Shown: positions 8,735 through 16,762, numbered from the stretch's first letter. The stretch: 38,907 nt of DNA from Candidatus Zambryskibacteria bacterium RIFCSPHIGHO2_02_FULL_43_14 (GCA_001825315.1 MHVR01000014.1:9129-48035); one strand, 5' to 3'. The notes: generated from the sequence alone by a model not told the origin. Numbers and translations are program-made.

Positions 8735-9770
8735 TTTCTATAAGAATATCTCTGAAATTTTCTAAATCCTCAAGCACTATACCAGTGCCACGCGCTACAG
8801 CGGTAAGAGGATCAGTCGCTATATGTACCGGTATATTAAGTTCGCGCTCGATAAGTTCAGCAAGTCCCTTTATCAGCGCGCCTCCGCCAGAAAGATAGAC
8901 TCCTCGATGCATGATATCGCTAAGAATCTCGGGAGGAGTTGATTCAAGCACTTCGATGATGGTCTCGATGAGATTTTCTATTGATTGAGAAAGGGCATCG
9001 CGAACGTCTGTATCGGTAAGAATTATCTCTTTAGGTAAACCAGTTACCAAATCGCGGCCCTTGACTGGCATTTCAAGCGGAGCATGAGTTGGTAAAACCG
9101 AGCCAATAAAAGTTTTGATAGTCTCAGCAGTCTTCTCGCCCAAAAGAACCTTGAACTGGTTACGAACGTAGGCAATGATATCCAAATTAAATTTGTCTCC
9201 AGCGATATGCAAATTTTTGGATTTAACCACCCCGCCGAGTGAGATGATGGCGATATCAGAAGTACCACCTCCTATATCTATTACCATATTGCCAACCGGC
9301 TCATGAATAGGCAAACGCATACCGATAGCCGCTGCCATGGGTTCCTCTATAATATGCACTTCTCCAGCGCCAGCATTTCTGGTGGCATCACGTACAGCAC
9401 GTATTTCTACATTGGTTATACCAGAAGGTACGCCGACAATCACTCTCGGACTAAAGATTTTATTTGAACCTGCTGTAGCTCTACCAAGAAGATAACTAAT
9501 CATCTCTTCGGTAGTTTCAAAATCAGAAATAACACCATCAACCAAGGGTTTTATCGCGAGAATATGTTCGGGAGTGCGGCCAAGCATGGCTCTGGCTTCG
9601 GTGCCAATGGCCACGACTTGTCCAGTCTTCTGATTAATTGCTACCACTGACGGTTCGTTGATGATAATTCCCTTGCCACGCAGATAAACCAGAGTATTGG
9701 CCGTACCGAGATCAATTCCGATATCGTGGGAAAAGAAGCGGCGTAAATTTTCTAGACCGGGAAATTTCAT
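8706..9770 (-). CDS. mreB: Rod shape-determining protein MreB, actin homologue
   Basis: Cytoplasmic filament protein that directs side-wall synthesis. The 354-residue protein has a normal actin-fold ATPase layout: phosphate-1 loop IGIDLGTANTLVY (about 17-29), phosphate-2 loop VIDIGGGTSDIAII and the adenosine motif LSGGGALIKGL. A short amphipathic-type N-terminus (FPGLENLRRFFS) could contact the membrane. Its ATG overlaps the proS stop as TAATG, so it is probably cotranscribed with proS and the mreC/PBP2 genes. Confidence 0.96.
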   Translation of the reverse strand: MKFPGLENLRRFFSHDIGIDLGTANTLVYLRGKGIIINEPSVVAINQKTGQVVAIGTEARAMLGRTPEHILAIKPLVDGVISDFETTEEMISYLLGRATAGSNKIFSPRVIVGVPSGITNVEIRAVRDATRNAGAGEVHIIEEPMAAAIGMRLPIHEPVGNMVIDIGGGTSDIAIISLGGVVKSKNLHIAGDKFNLDIIAYVRNQFKVLLGEKTAETIKTFIGSVLPTHAPLEMPVKGRDLVTGLPKEIILTDTDVRDALSQSIENLIETIIEVLESTPPEILSDIMHRGVYLSGGGALIKGLAELIERELNIPVHIATDPLTAVARGTGIVLEDLENFRDILIENESELPPKK

Positions 9771-10987
9771 TAGCTTTTAAGTTCATTAATGAGATGCTCG
9801 AAAGTTATTTCTTTTGTTTTGCCGGAAGCTCGATCTTTGACTTCCAAGATATTTGATTCAATTGCTTTTTCCCCAATCACCACACACATAGGAATACCGA
9901 TCAAGTCGGCATCGGCAAATTTCTCTCCCGCGCGGACATCGCGGTCATCATAAAGTGCTTCAACCTCTTTTGTGATAAGAGTTTGGTATATCTCATCTGC
10001 AAATTTTTTTGTCTTATTTGATAAAGAAAGCAGGTGAACTTGAAATGGCGCAATTTCCTTAGGCCAGACAATTCCCTTCTCATCCGATAATACCTCAACT
10101 ACTGTACCCATAAGTCGGCCGAGACCGATACCATAAGCACCCATAAAAATTGGCCTCCTTTCTCCTTTTTCATCTTTGAAATGAAGTCCAAAAACATCTG
10201 GATATTTTGAACCATATGGAAAAATATTACCGACTTCTATTGATTTTCTTCCTTCCACACTTTTATCTTCGACTTCTTTATTTACCGCTCTTTTTTTATC
10301 CTCATCTGTTATATAAATGATGTCTTCGCCGGCTTCAGACAAGGTCTGAAACTCGTCGGTCAAATTGGTGGTAAATGACCCCCCGGTGGCAACCGTACGA
10401 TAAGTCCGGTCACCTAAACCGACTCGCGCAAATATCTTCATATAAGCGTTGGCACACTTTTCATAAAATTCTTTAAATTCTTCTTCAGTTTTGCTAAACG
10501 AGTAGAGATCTTTCATCAAAAACTCTCGTACTCGCATGATACCGCTTTTTGCTCTGAGCTCATTTCGAAATTTGGTTTGAAATTGATAAACATAGAGGGG
10601 CAAATCTTTGTAAGAACTTATGAATTCCGTAAGCATGGCGGTAATTGGTTCTTCATGAGTGTTTGCAATACCAAGCTCATTACCATTCACAAGTTTAGTT
10701 TTAAACCAATTATCTACCACTTTGTCATCCCATCTATTTGTCTTCTTCCAAATTTCCGAATCTTGAAGGGCGGTCATCAACAACTCTTGACCGCCTATGG
10801 CATTCATCTCTTCACGAATGATATTTTCTATTTTCTTTAAAACTCGTAACCCTAGGGGCAGATAAGAATAGACACCCGCAAACTCCTTATGGATAAAGCC
10901 GGCGCGAGTCAGAAGAATTGCATTTTTTGAGACTTCATCCGAAGGTGCTTCCTTGCGTGTCTTGGTGAAAAGTTTACTTTGTCGCAT
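9770..10987 (-). CDS. proS: Prolyl-tRNA synthetase, short form lacking the editing insertion
   Basis: Charges tRNA-Pro. The 405-residue protein follows the bacterial-type pattern: N-terminal YLPLGLRVLKKIENIIREEM, motif 2 with KFRNELRAKSGIMRVREFLM, motif 3 with GAYGIGLGRLMG, and a C-terminal anticodon-binding domain. Normal bacterial ProRS has about 565 residues because an editing insertion of roughly 180 residues lies between motifs 2 and 3; only a short linker is present here. Mis-charged Ala-tRNA-Pro would need another route of clearance. A TAAAAT box (10997-11002) lies 9 nt before ATG. Confidence 0.95.
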   Translation of the reverse strand: MRQSKLFTKTRKEAPSDEVSKNAILLTRAGFIHKEFAGVYSYLPLGLRVLKKIENIIREEMNAIGGQELLMTALQDSEIWKKTNRWDDKVVDNWFKTKLVNGNELGIANTHEEPITAMLTEFISSYKDLPLYVYQFQTKFRNELRAKSGIMRVREFLMKDLYSFSKTEEEFKEFYEKCANAYMKIFARVGLGDRTYRTVATGGSFTTNLTDEFQTLSEAGEDIIYITDEDKKRAVNKEVEDKSVEGRKSIEVGNIFPYGSKYPDVFGLHFKDEKGERRPIFMGAYGIGLGRLMGTVVEVLSDEKGIVWPKEIAPFQVHLLSLSNKTKKFADEIYQTLITKEVEALYDDRDVRAGEKFADADLIGIPMCVVIGEKAIESNILEVKDRASGKTKEITFEHLINELKS

Positions 10988-11082
10988 TATCGCACCATTT
11001 TACAGAAAATCTCTCCAAAAACAAAGGGAGTGCTTCACTGACCATCAATGGTAACTCCAAGATATCAGACTACTACGAATCA

Positions 11083-11111
11083 TTGACTTAATCTTCCGTA
11101 TCTCTTACGAT
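11083..11111 (+). promoter_or_regulatory. Promoter of the RHH gene
   Basis: TTGACT (11083-11088), a 17-bp spacer and TACGAT (11106-11111) form a good sigma70-type promoter on the plus strand. A CAGGAGG ribosome-binding site follows at 11119-11125, unlike most genes in the window. Confidence 0.65.
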
Positions 11112-11129
11112 TTATTATCAGGAGGCATA

Positions 11130-11339
11130 ATGGGAAAAGTTATCATGCAATTCCAGTCAGACCTGCTCAGGCGAATAGATGAAGTTGCTAGGCGCGGGCA
11201 ACGAAGTCAGTTTGTCCGAGAAGCAGTGGAAGAAAAACTGCAACGACTGGCACAAGCAAAACTTGCTGCTGAGTTGGAAGAAGGCTACAGGACGAACGCA
11301 GAGCGTATGATCTCTGAACATCGAGACTGGTTGATTTGA
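11130..11339 (+). CDS. Ribbon-helix-helix (CopG/ParD-like) DNA-binding protein
   Basis: A 69-residue protein. Its first half matches a ribbon-helix-helix fold: a short beta strand KVIMQFQSDLLRRIDEVA, then RRGQRSQFVREAVEEKLQRLA. The C-terminal half is a charged helical tail typical of antitoxins that bind a toxin. No toxin gene adjoins it: upstream is proS and downstream a terminator. It has its own promoter, a strong Shine-Dalgarno site (CAGGAGG, 4 nt from ATG) and its own terminator. One sampled 60-base line is about 55% GC, above many neighbours. It could be a solitary antitoxin, an orphan regulator or a cargo gene. Confidence 0.8.
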   Translation: MGKVIMQFQSDLLRRIDEVARRGQRSQFVREAVEEKLQRLAQAKLAAELEEGYRTNAERMISEHRDWLI

Positions 11340-11345
11340 TACAAT

Positions 11346-11391
11346 CACGCAAAGCAGACGAATCACGCTTCGTCTATTGCGTGGTTTTTCT
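11346..11391 (+). terminator. Strong intrinsic terminator of the RHH gene
   Basis: Arms CACGCAA plus AGACGAA pair with TTCGTCT plus TTGCGTG (11369-11383) with a small internal bulge and 6-nt loop, followed by GGTTTTTC. This is one of the strongest terminators in the window. Confidence 0.85.
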
Positions 11392-11433
11392 GTTTTTATA
11401 CACACCATCTCACAAACCCTTTCTATTCTAAAT

Positions 11434-11449
11434 GTACGATATATCGTAC
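11434..11449. promoter_or_regulatory. Operator-like palindrome, 3' side of the TrpR-like gene
   Basis: GTACGATATATCGTAC, a perfect 16-bp palindrome, lies 9 bp beyond the stop codon. The same sequence occurs upstream of the gene at 11937-11952. Including flanks, 22 bases are identical in inverted orientation. Confidence 0.75.
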
Positions 11450-11458
11450 AAATTCTTA

Positions 11459-11929
11459 TTATTTCATGGTCCTTCTTTTTCTTTCTTCTAACTTCTTGAT
11501 TCGAGAAGTAATGCGTTCTTTTCTTAATGAATCATCTAAAGATTTCCACCTTCCCTTACCTGATCGTGGAGGCATTATTCCTCCTACTGTTTGAATCATG
11601 TTGATTATATCCACAATATCAGTCTTTTTAAGACCACTTTTTATTACATGATCATAGCTACCGACTTCAAATCGCAAAGACATGATATCGGTAGTTGAGG
11701 GACTCATTGCCAAACTTAGAGCAATATCATGAATTGGAATATCTTGAGACAACATACTGATAACCGCTAGACGTTTCGCTAGCATGACCTTCTCGGTAGG
11801 AGTAAGAAGTTGGCTAAGTACCTGTCTTAATTCGCCTCTCCTACCCGCCCTTTCAAACACAGAAACAATTTCCAAAAACAAATCTTTGACATATTTATCT
11901 TCCAACTTTCTTTTTGATATATGGGGCAT
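11459..11929 (-). CDS. TrpR-like (YerC/YecD-type) transcriptional regulator
   Basis: A 156-residue DNA-binding protein. Residues about 35-95 resemble the TrpR/YerC helix-turn-helix fold: LTPTEKVMLAKRLAVISML followed by IPIHDIALSLAMSPSTT. A basic C-terminal tail (KKLEERKRRTMK) extends beyond the usual length of about 100. The start at 11929 (MPHISKRK) is preferred over an ATG at 11962, because the latter lies inside a candidate -10 box and upstream of an operator-like palindrome. Identical palindromes at both ends of the gene suggest autoregulation. The ligand, if any, is unknown; no tryptophan genes are nearby. Confidence 0.8.
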   Translation of the reverse strand: MPHISKRKLEDKYVKDLFLEIVSVFERAGRRGELRQVLSQLLTPTEKVMLAKRLAVISMLSQDIPIHDIALSLAMSPSTTDIMSLRFEVGSYDHVIKSGLKKTDIVDIINMIQTVGGIMPPRSGKGRWKSLDDSLRKERITSRIKKLEERKRRTMK

Positions 11930-11936
11930 GATACTT

Positions 11937-11963
11937 GTACGATATATCGTACATTTTATCATA
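11937..11963 (-). promoter_or_regulatory. Promoter and operator of the TrpR-like gene
   Basis: On the minus strand a TATGAT -10 box (11958-11963) is followed 5 bp later by the 16-bp palindrome GTACGATATATCGTAC (11937-11952), which would cover the transcription start and the 5' leader. A protein bound there would block its own promoter. Confidence 0.6.
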
Positions 11964-11988
11964 ACTTGAGTGATTTAAGACAGTGAGT

Positions 11989-13098
11989 TTAGAAAATGTT
12001 GCGGACATCGCGGAAAGTGATGAGAAGCATCAAGAAAATAAGCAGAGCGAAACCGGCAGTGTTTAGAGCATTAAAGATTCGTGGTGGGATAGACCGGCGA
12101 GTAACTCCTTCAATCGCGACAAAGAGCAGACGCCCGCCATCAAGCGCCGGAAAAGGTAGAAGATTGATAATGGCGAGATTAATAGAGATAAGCGCGATAA
12201 AAGTCATAAGATAAGAGAAACCGAGTTCGCGCACATCCCCCACCATACCCACGATTCCCACCGGTCCCGTCACACTGGAAAAATCGGCTTTGCCGCCGAG
12301 AGCTTGAAAAATAAAAGTCCCAATTGCTTGACCCGTCATCCAAGTCAGTTCGGAAGTAGTTTTAAACCCTTGCCAGAAAGCCTTATGAGGCGGCAATTTG
12401 ACAATACCTATTACATCCATAGAGATACCAACAGCCGGTCTATCCGCAAGAATATTCTTGGTAGGTATTAAAATCTTCTTGGAAACTTGTCCACCCCTTT
12501 CTATTTCGAAGGTAATGGGTTCGATAGACTGAGCAATGAAAAGAGATAGGGCTTCTGGGGTAAGTTCAGAACGGGCTACCCCTCTTGAGAGTGAGAGGAT
12601 AGCGTCGCCGGACTTCAGACCAGCTAGAGCCGCCGGAGAATCAGGCAAAACAGTGACAATGACGGTGCGAGCATTTTCAATCGGTAGTGCGATGTCTGCT
12701 GGCGCGGGCATTCCTGTTATAAATCCAAGTGAGATTAAGAGCCAAGCGAAGAGGAAGTTGCCAATCACACCCGCCACCAACACAGATGCTTGAATACCTC
12801 TATTTTTTAACTGAAAACTCACTCCGTTTGCCAAGCCCTCCCCTTGGTAACTACCAAGGGGAGGGCTTGGTTCATCGGCTATAGGATTCTCTCCGAAGAT
12901 TTTGACAAAACCGCCGAATGGCAACCAATTGAGAGTAAAGGGCGTATTCTTCCAGATAAAAAGTTCTTTGGCGCGAGGCGGGAAACCGAGACCAAATTCA
13001 TCAACTCTAATACCAAATTTCTTGGCAACCAGAAAATGACCCAATTCGTGGACAATAATAAGCGCGCTTAAAATGATTATAAAAATGATGATTGACAT
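11989..13098 (-). CDS. rseP: Site-2-type membrane metalloprotease RseP (M50)
   Basis: Intramembrane zinc protease that cleaves membrane-bound regulators. The 369-residue protein has the HELGH motif (His17, Glu18, His21) in the first membrane helix, a PDZ domain (about residues 140-215, with VLPDSPAALAGLKSGDAILSL) and the second zinc-ligand segment NLLPFPALDGGRLLFV near the C-terminus. A 40-bp palindrome inserted in the loop after FGGFVKIFGENP encodes residues 77-90 and looks like foreign sequence kept in frame. It sits 8 bp downstream of frr, in the order FKBP, delta', frr, rseP. Confidence 0.93.
   Translation of the reverse strand: MSIIIFIIILSALIIVHELGHFLVAKKFGIRVDEFGLGFPPRAKELFIWKNTPFTLNWLPFGGFVKIFGENPIADEPSPPLGSYQGEGLANGVSFQLKNRGIQASVLVAGVIGNFLFAWLLISLGFITGMPAPADIALPIENARTVIVTVLPDSPAALAGLKSGDAILSLSRGVARSELTPEALSLFIAQSIEPITFEIERGGQVSKKILIPTKNILADRPAVGISMDVIGIVKLPPHKAFWQGFKTTSELTWMTGQAIGTFIFQALGGKADFSSVTGPVGIVGMVGDVRELGFSYLMTFIALISINLAIINLLPFPALDGGRLLFVAIEGVTRRSIPPRIFNALNTAGFALLIFLMLLITFRDVRNIF
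12831..12870. repeat. Near-perfect palindrome inserted in frame in rseP
   Basis: Nineteen-base arms pair perfectly (12831-12849 with 12852-12870) around a 2-nt centre. The left arm begins CCAAGCCCTCC and the right arm ends GGAGGGCTTGG. The element encodes PSPPLGSYQGEGLA in rseP without breaking the frame, as the Rickettsia palindromic elements do in other genes. Confidence 0.85.
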
Positions 13099-13106
13099 GG
13101 TTCTGG

Positions 13107-13658
13107 TTATTCTAAAATCTCTTTTTCTTTCTTCAAAGCTAATTCCTCGAGTCTCTGATTTACATCATCGACCAATTTTTGCAACTCACTTTTGAATCGA
13201 AACTTGTCGTCTTTACTTAGTTCGCCCATATCCACTTTGCGGTCAATTTCGCTCAAACTTTTCTCGCGTTCCGTGCGTATTCTGATACGTCCTTCTTCAA
13301 GTTTTTCTCTTACCACTTTTATCAATATGGTCCGACGTTCACTTGTTAATTCTGGAAAAGAGACTCGTATGCCCTGACTGTCAAGCGAGACCGACAGACC
13401 AAGATTCGATTCTCTGATTGCTCGATCAATATTGGGCGCCACACTTTTGTCCCAAGGAGTAATCAAAAGAGATTTCGGTCCTGCCACCAGAACAGAAGAT
13501 GTCTGATTAATAGGCATCAAGGAGCCATATACTTCAACAGACACCGAATCAAGAATATTAGGTGTAGCTTGACTCGTACGAATGCTAGCATACTCCTTCT
13601 TAAGCCAAGTAAGAGTTGACTCTCCCAACCGCCTAAATTCGTTAAAGTCATGTGCCAT
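13107..13658 (-). CDS. frr: Ribosome recycling factor
   Basis: Splits post-termination ribosomes together with EF-G. The 183-residue protein has normal length and the expected order: helical N-terminus, IRTSQATPNILDSVSVEVYG, the beta domain with INQTSSVLVAGP and ITPWDKS, then two long C-terminal helices including SERRTILIKVVREKLEEGR. It lies 6 bp downstream of the delta' gene and 8 bp upstream of rseP. Confidence 0.95.
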   Translation of the reverse strand: MAHDFNEFRRLGESTLTWLKKEYASIRTSQATPNILDSVSVEVYGSLMPINQTSSVLVAGPKSLLITPWDKSVAPNIDRAIRESNLGLSVSLDSQGIRVSFPELTSERRTILIKVVREKLEEGRIRIRTEREKSLSEIDRKVDMGELSKDDKFRFKSELQKLVDDVNQRLEELALKKEKEILE

Positions 13659-13664
13659 AGAATT

Positions 13665-14294
13665 CTATTGTAACACTAAGGATAAGTGCTCAATGACTAG
13701 CCGCGGGAGAGTGGCGGGATCGTCCGTGAAGCGTCGGAGATTATAAACGTTCTCTATAAGAGTTCGTGTTTTTCCCTGTTTTTTTAATAATAGGAGAATA
13801 CTATCAAGAAAACTTGACAAGTTCATATCTTCATCTGTAAATTTTTTGGCAAATAAGAGACGCTCTTTAATAGAAAGCAGGAGAAATTTTTCTGCCTCTT
13901 GTGTCAAGGTTGAACCTTGATAATTAGGACTCAACCTTGATATTTGCATGCGAGAACGCAGTGTGGGTATGATGAGCGCCTCTTCTCGCGCTACCAGAAA
14001 AAAATAGGTATCGAGAGACGGGTCTTCAAATATCTTGAGTAGAGCATTCTGTGCCTCAAGCGTCAGATGCGCTGAAGAAATGAAAAAAATTTTCTTATGA
14101 ACTATAGCTTTACGTGTGGCAAGTATCCTCAACTCCCGAGCCTCGCCAATACCAAATGTCTCCATCTTGAAAGTAATGAAGTTTGGGTTGTTTGCGAGTT
14201 TTAGGCCAAGATTGTCACAAAAAGAGCGCAAGTATGACTCCGCCAATTCAAATGAGCCGATTAGTAAATTAGCGTGATGAAGGTTTCTGGTCAT
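13665..14294 (-). CDS. DNA polymerase III delta'-like clamp-loader subunit, short
   Basis: A 209-residue AAA+-type protein related to delta' (HolB). The recognisable block is the Walker B to sensor 1 region: [37 protein letters not shown] and IPTLRSRMQ. There is no Walker A P-loop, as is usual for delta', and the N- and C-terminal domains are reduced compared with the usual 300 or more residues. The start at 14294 (MTRNLHHA) is preferred to 14318 because it reduces overlap with the FKBP gene to 26 bp. A REP-like palindrome at 13902-13922 is read in frame (QGST). Confidence 0.8.
   Translation of the reverse strand: MTRNLHHANLLIGSFELAESYLRSFCDNLGLKLANNPNFITFKMETFGIGEARELRILATRKAIVHKKIFFISSAHLTLEAQNALLKIFEDPSLDTYFFLVAREEALIIPTLRSRMQISRLSPNYQGSTLTQEAEKFLLLSIKERLLFAKKFTDEDMNLSSFLDSILLLLKKQGKTRTLIENVYNLRRFTDDPATLPRLVIEHLSLVLQ
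13902..13922. repeat. Solo REP-like palindrome within the delta' gene
   Basis: TCAAGGTT (13904-13911) and AACCTTGA (13913-13920) pair around a single G. The flanked 21-mer matches the palindrome bordering RAYT module 2 at 17 of 21 positions by my count. A second AACCTTGA lies at 13933-13940. Confidence 0.65.
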
Positions 14295-14745
14295 CCAAAA
14301 GTTCAACCATGAAAACAAGAGTCGAATTGGGCGGAATAGCTCCTACTCCTTGATCGCCGTAGCCATATTCCGGGGGCACGGTGAGCAAACGTTTACCTCC
14401 AACACGCATGCCGATAAGACCTTCGTCCCAACCACGAATTACCTGCCCCACTCCGAGAGTGAAGGAAAATGGGACATTTCTATCGAGCGAACTGTCAAAA
14501 ACCCTACCATCAGTAAGAGTGCCGACGTAATGAACGGAAAGAGTATCACCCGGCTCGGTTATAGAACCTGTACCGACGGCCACTTCTTCCACGCTAAAAC
14601 TTGTCTTTGACGCCGATGTTTGAGATTGTGAATTTCCGATAGAAGGATTAAGAAAGTTCATGATAGGACCAGTGAATAATATATAACCCAATAAAGCTAA
14701 ACTCACAAACACGGCAATCCATTGATTTTTGTTTAAATTTTTCAT
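14269..14745 (-). CDS. Membrane-anchored FKBP-type peptidyl-prolyl isomerase
   Basis: Predicted extracytoplasmic proline isomerase. The 158-residue protein has an N-terminal membrane anchor (about residues 9-27) with no lipobox, a Ser/Thr-rich linker and a full FKBP domain from about residue 50: [59 protein letters not shown] and LVFMVELLD. Key active-site positions (Tyr, Phe-Asp, Trp, Tyr) are present. It is the first gene of a minus-strand run with delta', frr and rseP and is divergent from the LOG gene across 49 bp. Confidence 0.92.
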   Translation of the reverse strand: MKNLNKNQWIAVFVSLALLGYILFTGPIMNFLNPSIGNSQSQTSASKTSFSVEEVAVGTGSITEPGDTLSVHYVGTLTDGRVFDSSLDRNVPFSFTLGVGQVIRGWDEGLIGMRVGGKRLLTVPPEYGYGDQGVGAIPPNSTLVFMVELLDDQKPSSR

Positions 14746-14782
14746 ATTTTTCTAATATTTTATACTGGTACTCGTTATATGA

Positions 14783-14788
14783 TATGAT
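14783..14788 (+). promoter_or_regulatory. Candidate -10 box of the LOG gene, leaderless
   Basis: TATGAT lies exactly 6 nt upstream of ATG at 14795 with no Shine-Dalgarno site between, so the transcript would start at or next to the start codon. Confidence 0.45.
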
Positions 14789-14794
14789 AGCGCC

Positions 14795-15523
14795 ATGAAA
14801 GAATCAACTGAAAATATCTTGACACTAGACCGAGTAGAGATGCACAGACTCGCCCGCAGACGAGTTTCGGAAATCTCAAAGGAATTCACGGAAGGATTCG
14901 AATTTCTCGAAGACTATCAGAAATCGGTCACTTTCTTCGGCGCAAACCAGTTTAAGGAAGATAATCCGCATTACGCTGACGCTAGGAAACTCGCTTCGCG
15001 CATAGTTAAAGAGCTCGACTACTCCGTTCTTTCCGGTGGCGGTCCCGGTATCATGGAAGCGGCCAATCGGGGCGCTTTTGAAGCAGGGGGAGATTCGCTC
15101 GGACTCTTGATTAAGCTTCCTAGCGCGCAAGTCACAAATAAATACATCACCACATCATCTTCCTTCTACTACTTCTTCGTACGTAAAGTATGCTTAACTT
15201 TCTCGTCTGAAGCTTTTATCTTCTATCCCGGCGGGTTCGGCACTCTTGATGAATTTTTCGAAATCCTGACCCTTATTCAGACAAGGAAGATTACTCATAT
15301 ACCTCTAATCTGCGTGGGTTCCGAATATTGGAACGAACTAAAAAAATTTATGGAACGAGAAATACTTAGACGAGGCGCTATTGAACCTGAAGATATTAAT
15401 CTTTTTCATATTGTTGACGATCATGACAAGATTATAGAAATTATTAAGTCGGTGCCAGTACATATGAACATACCCTTTAATGGAGCAGGCGCTACAACCA
15501 GGATAGATGAATCTCGACCGTAA
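14795..15523 (+). CDS. LOG-family nucleotide phosphoribohydrolase-like protein
   Basis: A 242-residue cytosolic protein of the LOG (Lonely Guy) / TIGR00730-type Rossmann fold family. Characterised members remove ribose-5-phosphate from adenine nucleotides, including cytokinin precursors. The family motif PGGFGTLDEFFE is present at about residues 147-158, and the glycine-rich LSGGGPGIMEAANRGA segment at about 79-94. The N-terminal 35 residues are an extra charged helix. It is transcribed alone and divergently from the FKBP gene. The substrate cannot be told from sequence. Confidence 0.88.
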   Translation: MKESTENILTLDRVEMHRLARRRVSEISKEFTEGFEFLEDYQKSVTFFGANQFKEDNPHYADARKLASRIVKELDYSVLSGGGPGIMEAANRGAFEAGGDSLGLLIKLPSAQVTNKYITTSSSFYYFFVRKVCLTFSSEAFIFYPGGFGTLDEFFEILTLIQTRKITHIPLICVGSEYWNELKKFMEREILRRGAIEPEDINLFHIVDDHDKIIEIIKSVPVHMNIPFNGAGATTRIDESRP

Positions 15524-15576
15524 ACTCGTAAACTTTAGAGCGATACTGGCCAAGGAGTCGGGATGTGGGATTGTCC

Positions 15577-15605
15577 TTGCAATTTCATATAATATGTGAT
15601 ATAGT
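15577..15605 (+). promoter_or_regulatory. Promoter of the SPFH gene
   Basis: TTGCAA (15577-15582), 17-bp spacer, TATAGT (15600-15605) with an extended TGA just before the -10 box. The spacer shares AT-rich sequence ending in ATGTGA with the promoter of the lysozyme-like gene at 18505. Confidence 0.55.
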
Positions 15606-15663
15606 TGTCGCCGGACAATTGTACCTAACTTACTGCGCTGACAAGGCGCTAGGGAGAACAGAT

Positions 15664-16707
15664 ATGGCAGAAAAATATAAGGCGAAGGCGGAGACAGAAA
15701 CGCAAGGTCAGCTTGTGTTGCCCGACAAAGCAGCCAATCCCCTCCGGATCAAACCCCCGGAGGGTCAGATGATGACCATCGTGAAGAGCAACAAAGACGG
15801 CGCGCTCGACAAGTTTGTCGCGTCGGTGTCCGGCTGGCACTTCAAGTGCCAGGAGAAGGGATTCGTTTCCCAAAACGAATGGGATAAGTGGGAACTCGTC
15901 GAAGACGTCGACAACCAGGGAAACAAGCTCTACACGCCCAATCCGAACATGCCTGAAAAGGAGTTTGGCATCATCTTCGTCGGGTTTCTCAAGGCTCTGC
16001 ACATTCCACACATACGCTACACCAAGTGGGAGCTCAAGCCGGGCGAGACCAAACCAAGCCTCGTCGGCAAGGACAGGAGAGAGCCGTTCTTCTACTTCCA
16101 GTACACCATGAGTGTACCAGTGGTCGACGTTGAGTCGATTGGGAACTTCAACACCACCATCAACATGAACGTGGTAGTGCGCCTCGTCAATCCGTACAAA
16201 GCGCTGTTCCTCGCCGGAGGATGGGAAAGTCTCTTTGATGCGGCAGTTCATGGCGCAGTTCGGGAAACACTCGGACCGCTCACTGTTGAAGATGTCAGGA
16301 AGCAGGAGGAATCCGGTAACCTGACAAAACGCATCATGCGGCTCAACAATGATGTTGGTGGCGAGGAAGGGTTCAGAAAGAAGTTTGGCGTTCAAGTCAT
16401 CGATGTCAGATTCGTCGGCTTCGAGATCAAGGGTAGCCAGAAAGTTCAAGATGCCCTTGAGGCTCAAGAGGTCAACCGGCTCATGGCCGATGCCGCGGTC
16501 CAGAAGAGCAGGGAGATCGTGACATTAGCCAATGCCAACGCAGAGGCCGCAAAGATTACTGTGGAGGCATACAAAAGCGGTGGCGCGGCGGCGGCAGTGC
16601 GGCAGATGGAACTTCTCAAGGAAGCCTTGCTCGGCACTCCGGCGAAAGTGATCTCCCTCGGCGGCAACATTCCCATCGCGGTCACCGCGCCGACAGAAAA
16701 GGAGTAA
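15664..16707 (+). CDS. SPFH/band-7-like protein, GC-rich, no membrane segment
   Basis: A 347-residue protein. The central part resembles an SPFH (stomatin/prohibitin/flotillin/HflK) domain, with FGVQVIDVRFVGFEIKGS leading into an Ala/Glu-rich helix (VNRLMADAAVQKSREIVTLA and following) and a terminal hydrophobic segment. Unlike classical SPFH proteins no N-terminal membrane helix is seen. The start at 15664 is set by AGGGAGA just upstream; an upstream TTG-type start is less likely. Sampled sequence is about 60% GC against 25-45% in many neighbours. With its own promoter and terminator it looks like an acquired, independently expressed cassette. The role is uncertain: a membrane scaffold or a phage-type protein are possible. 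Confidence 0.75.
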   Translation: MAEKYKAKAETETQGQLVLPDKAANPLRIKPPEGQMMTIVKSNKDGALDKFVASVSGWHFKCQEKGFVSQNEWDKWELVEDVDNQGNKLYTPNPNMPEKEFGIIFVGFLKALHIPHIRYTKWELKPGETKPSLVGKDRREPFFYFQYTMSVPVVDVESIGNFNTTINMNVVVRLVNPYKALFLAGGWESLFDAAVHGAVRETLGPLTVEDVRKQEESGNLTKRIMRLNNDVGGEEGFRKKFGVQVIDVRFVGFEIKGSQKVQDALEAQEVNRLMADAAVQKSREIVTLANANAEAAKITVEAYKSGGAAAAVRQMELLKEALLGTPAKVISLGGNIPIAVTAPTEKE

Positions 16708-16728
16708 CGAAAACCGACATAGTCGGCA

Positions 16729-16755
16729 GGCCGGTCCACACGGACCGGCCTTTTA
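16729..16755 (+). terminator. Intrinsic terminator of the SPFH gene
   Basis: GGCCGGTCC (16729-16737) and GGACCGGCC (16742-16750) form a perfect 9-bp GC-rich stem with a 4-nt loop, followed by TTTT. Confidence 0.88.
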
Positions 16756-16762
16756 CATGCGA

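Noticed and set aside
11340-11458. Possible toxin partner for the RHH protein
   Set aside because: The downstream gap holds only a terminator and an operator-like palindrome; no coding frame fits a toxin.
15649-16467. Long minus-strand frame opposite the SPFH gene (272 residues)
   Set aside because: A shadow caused by the GC-rich codon pattern of the SPFH gene; no start signal and no family resemblance.
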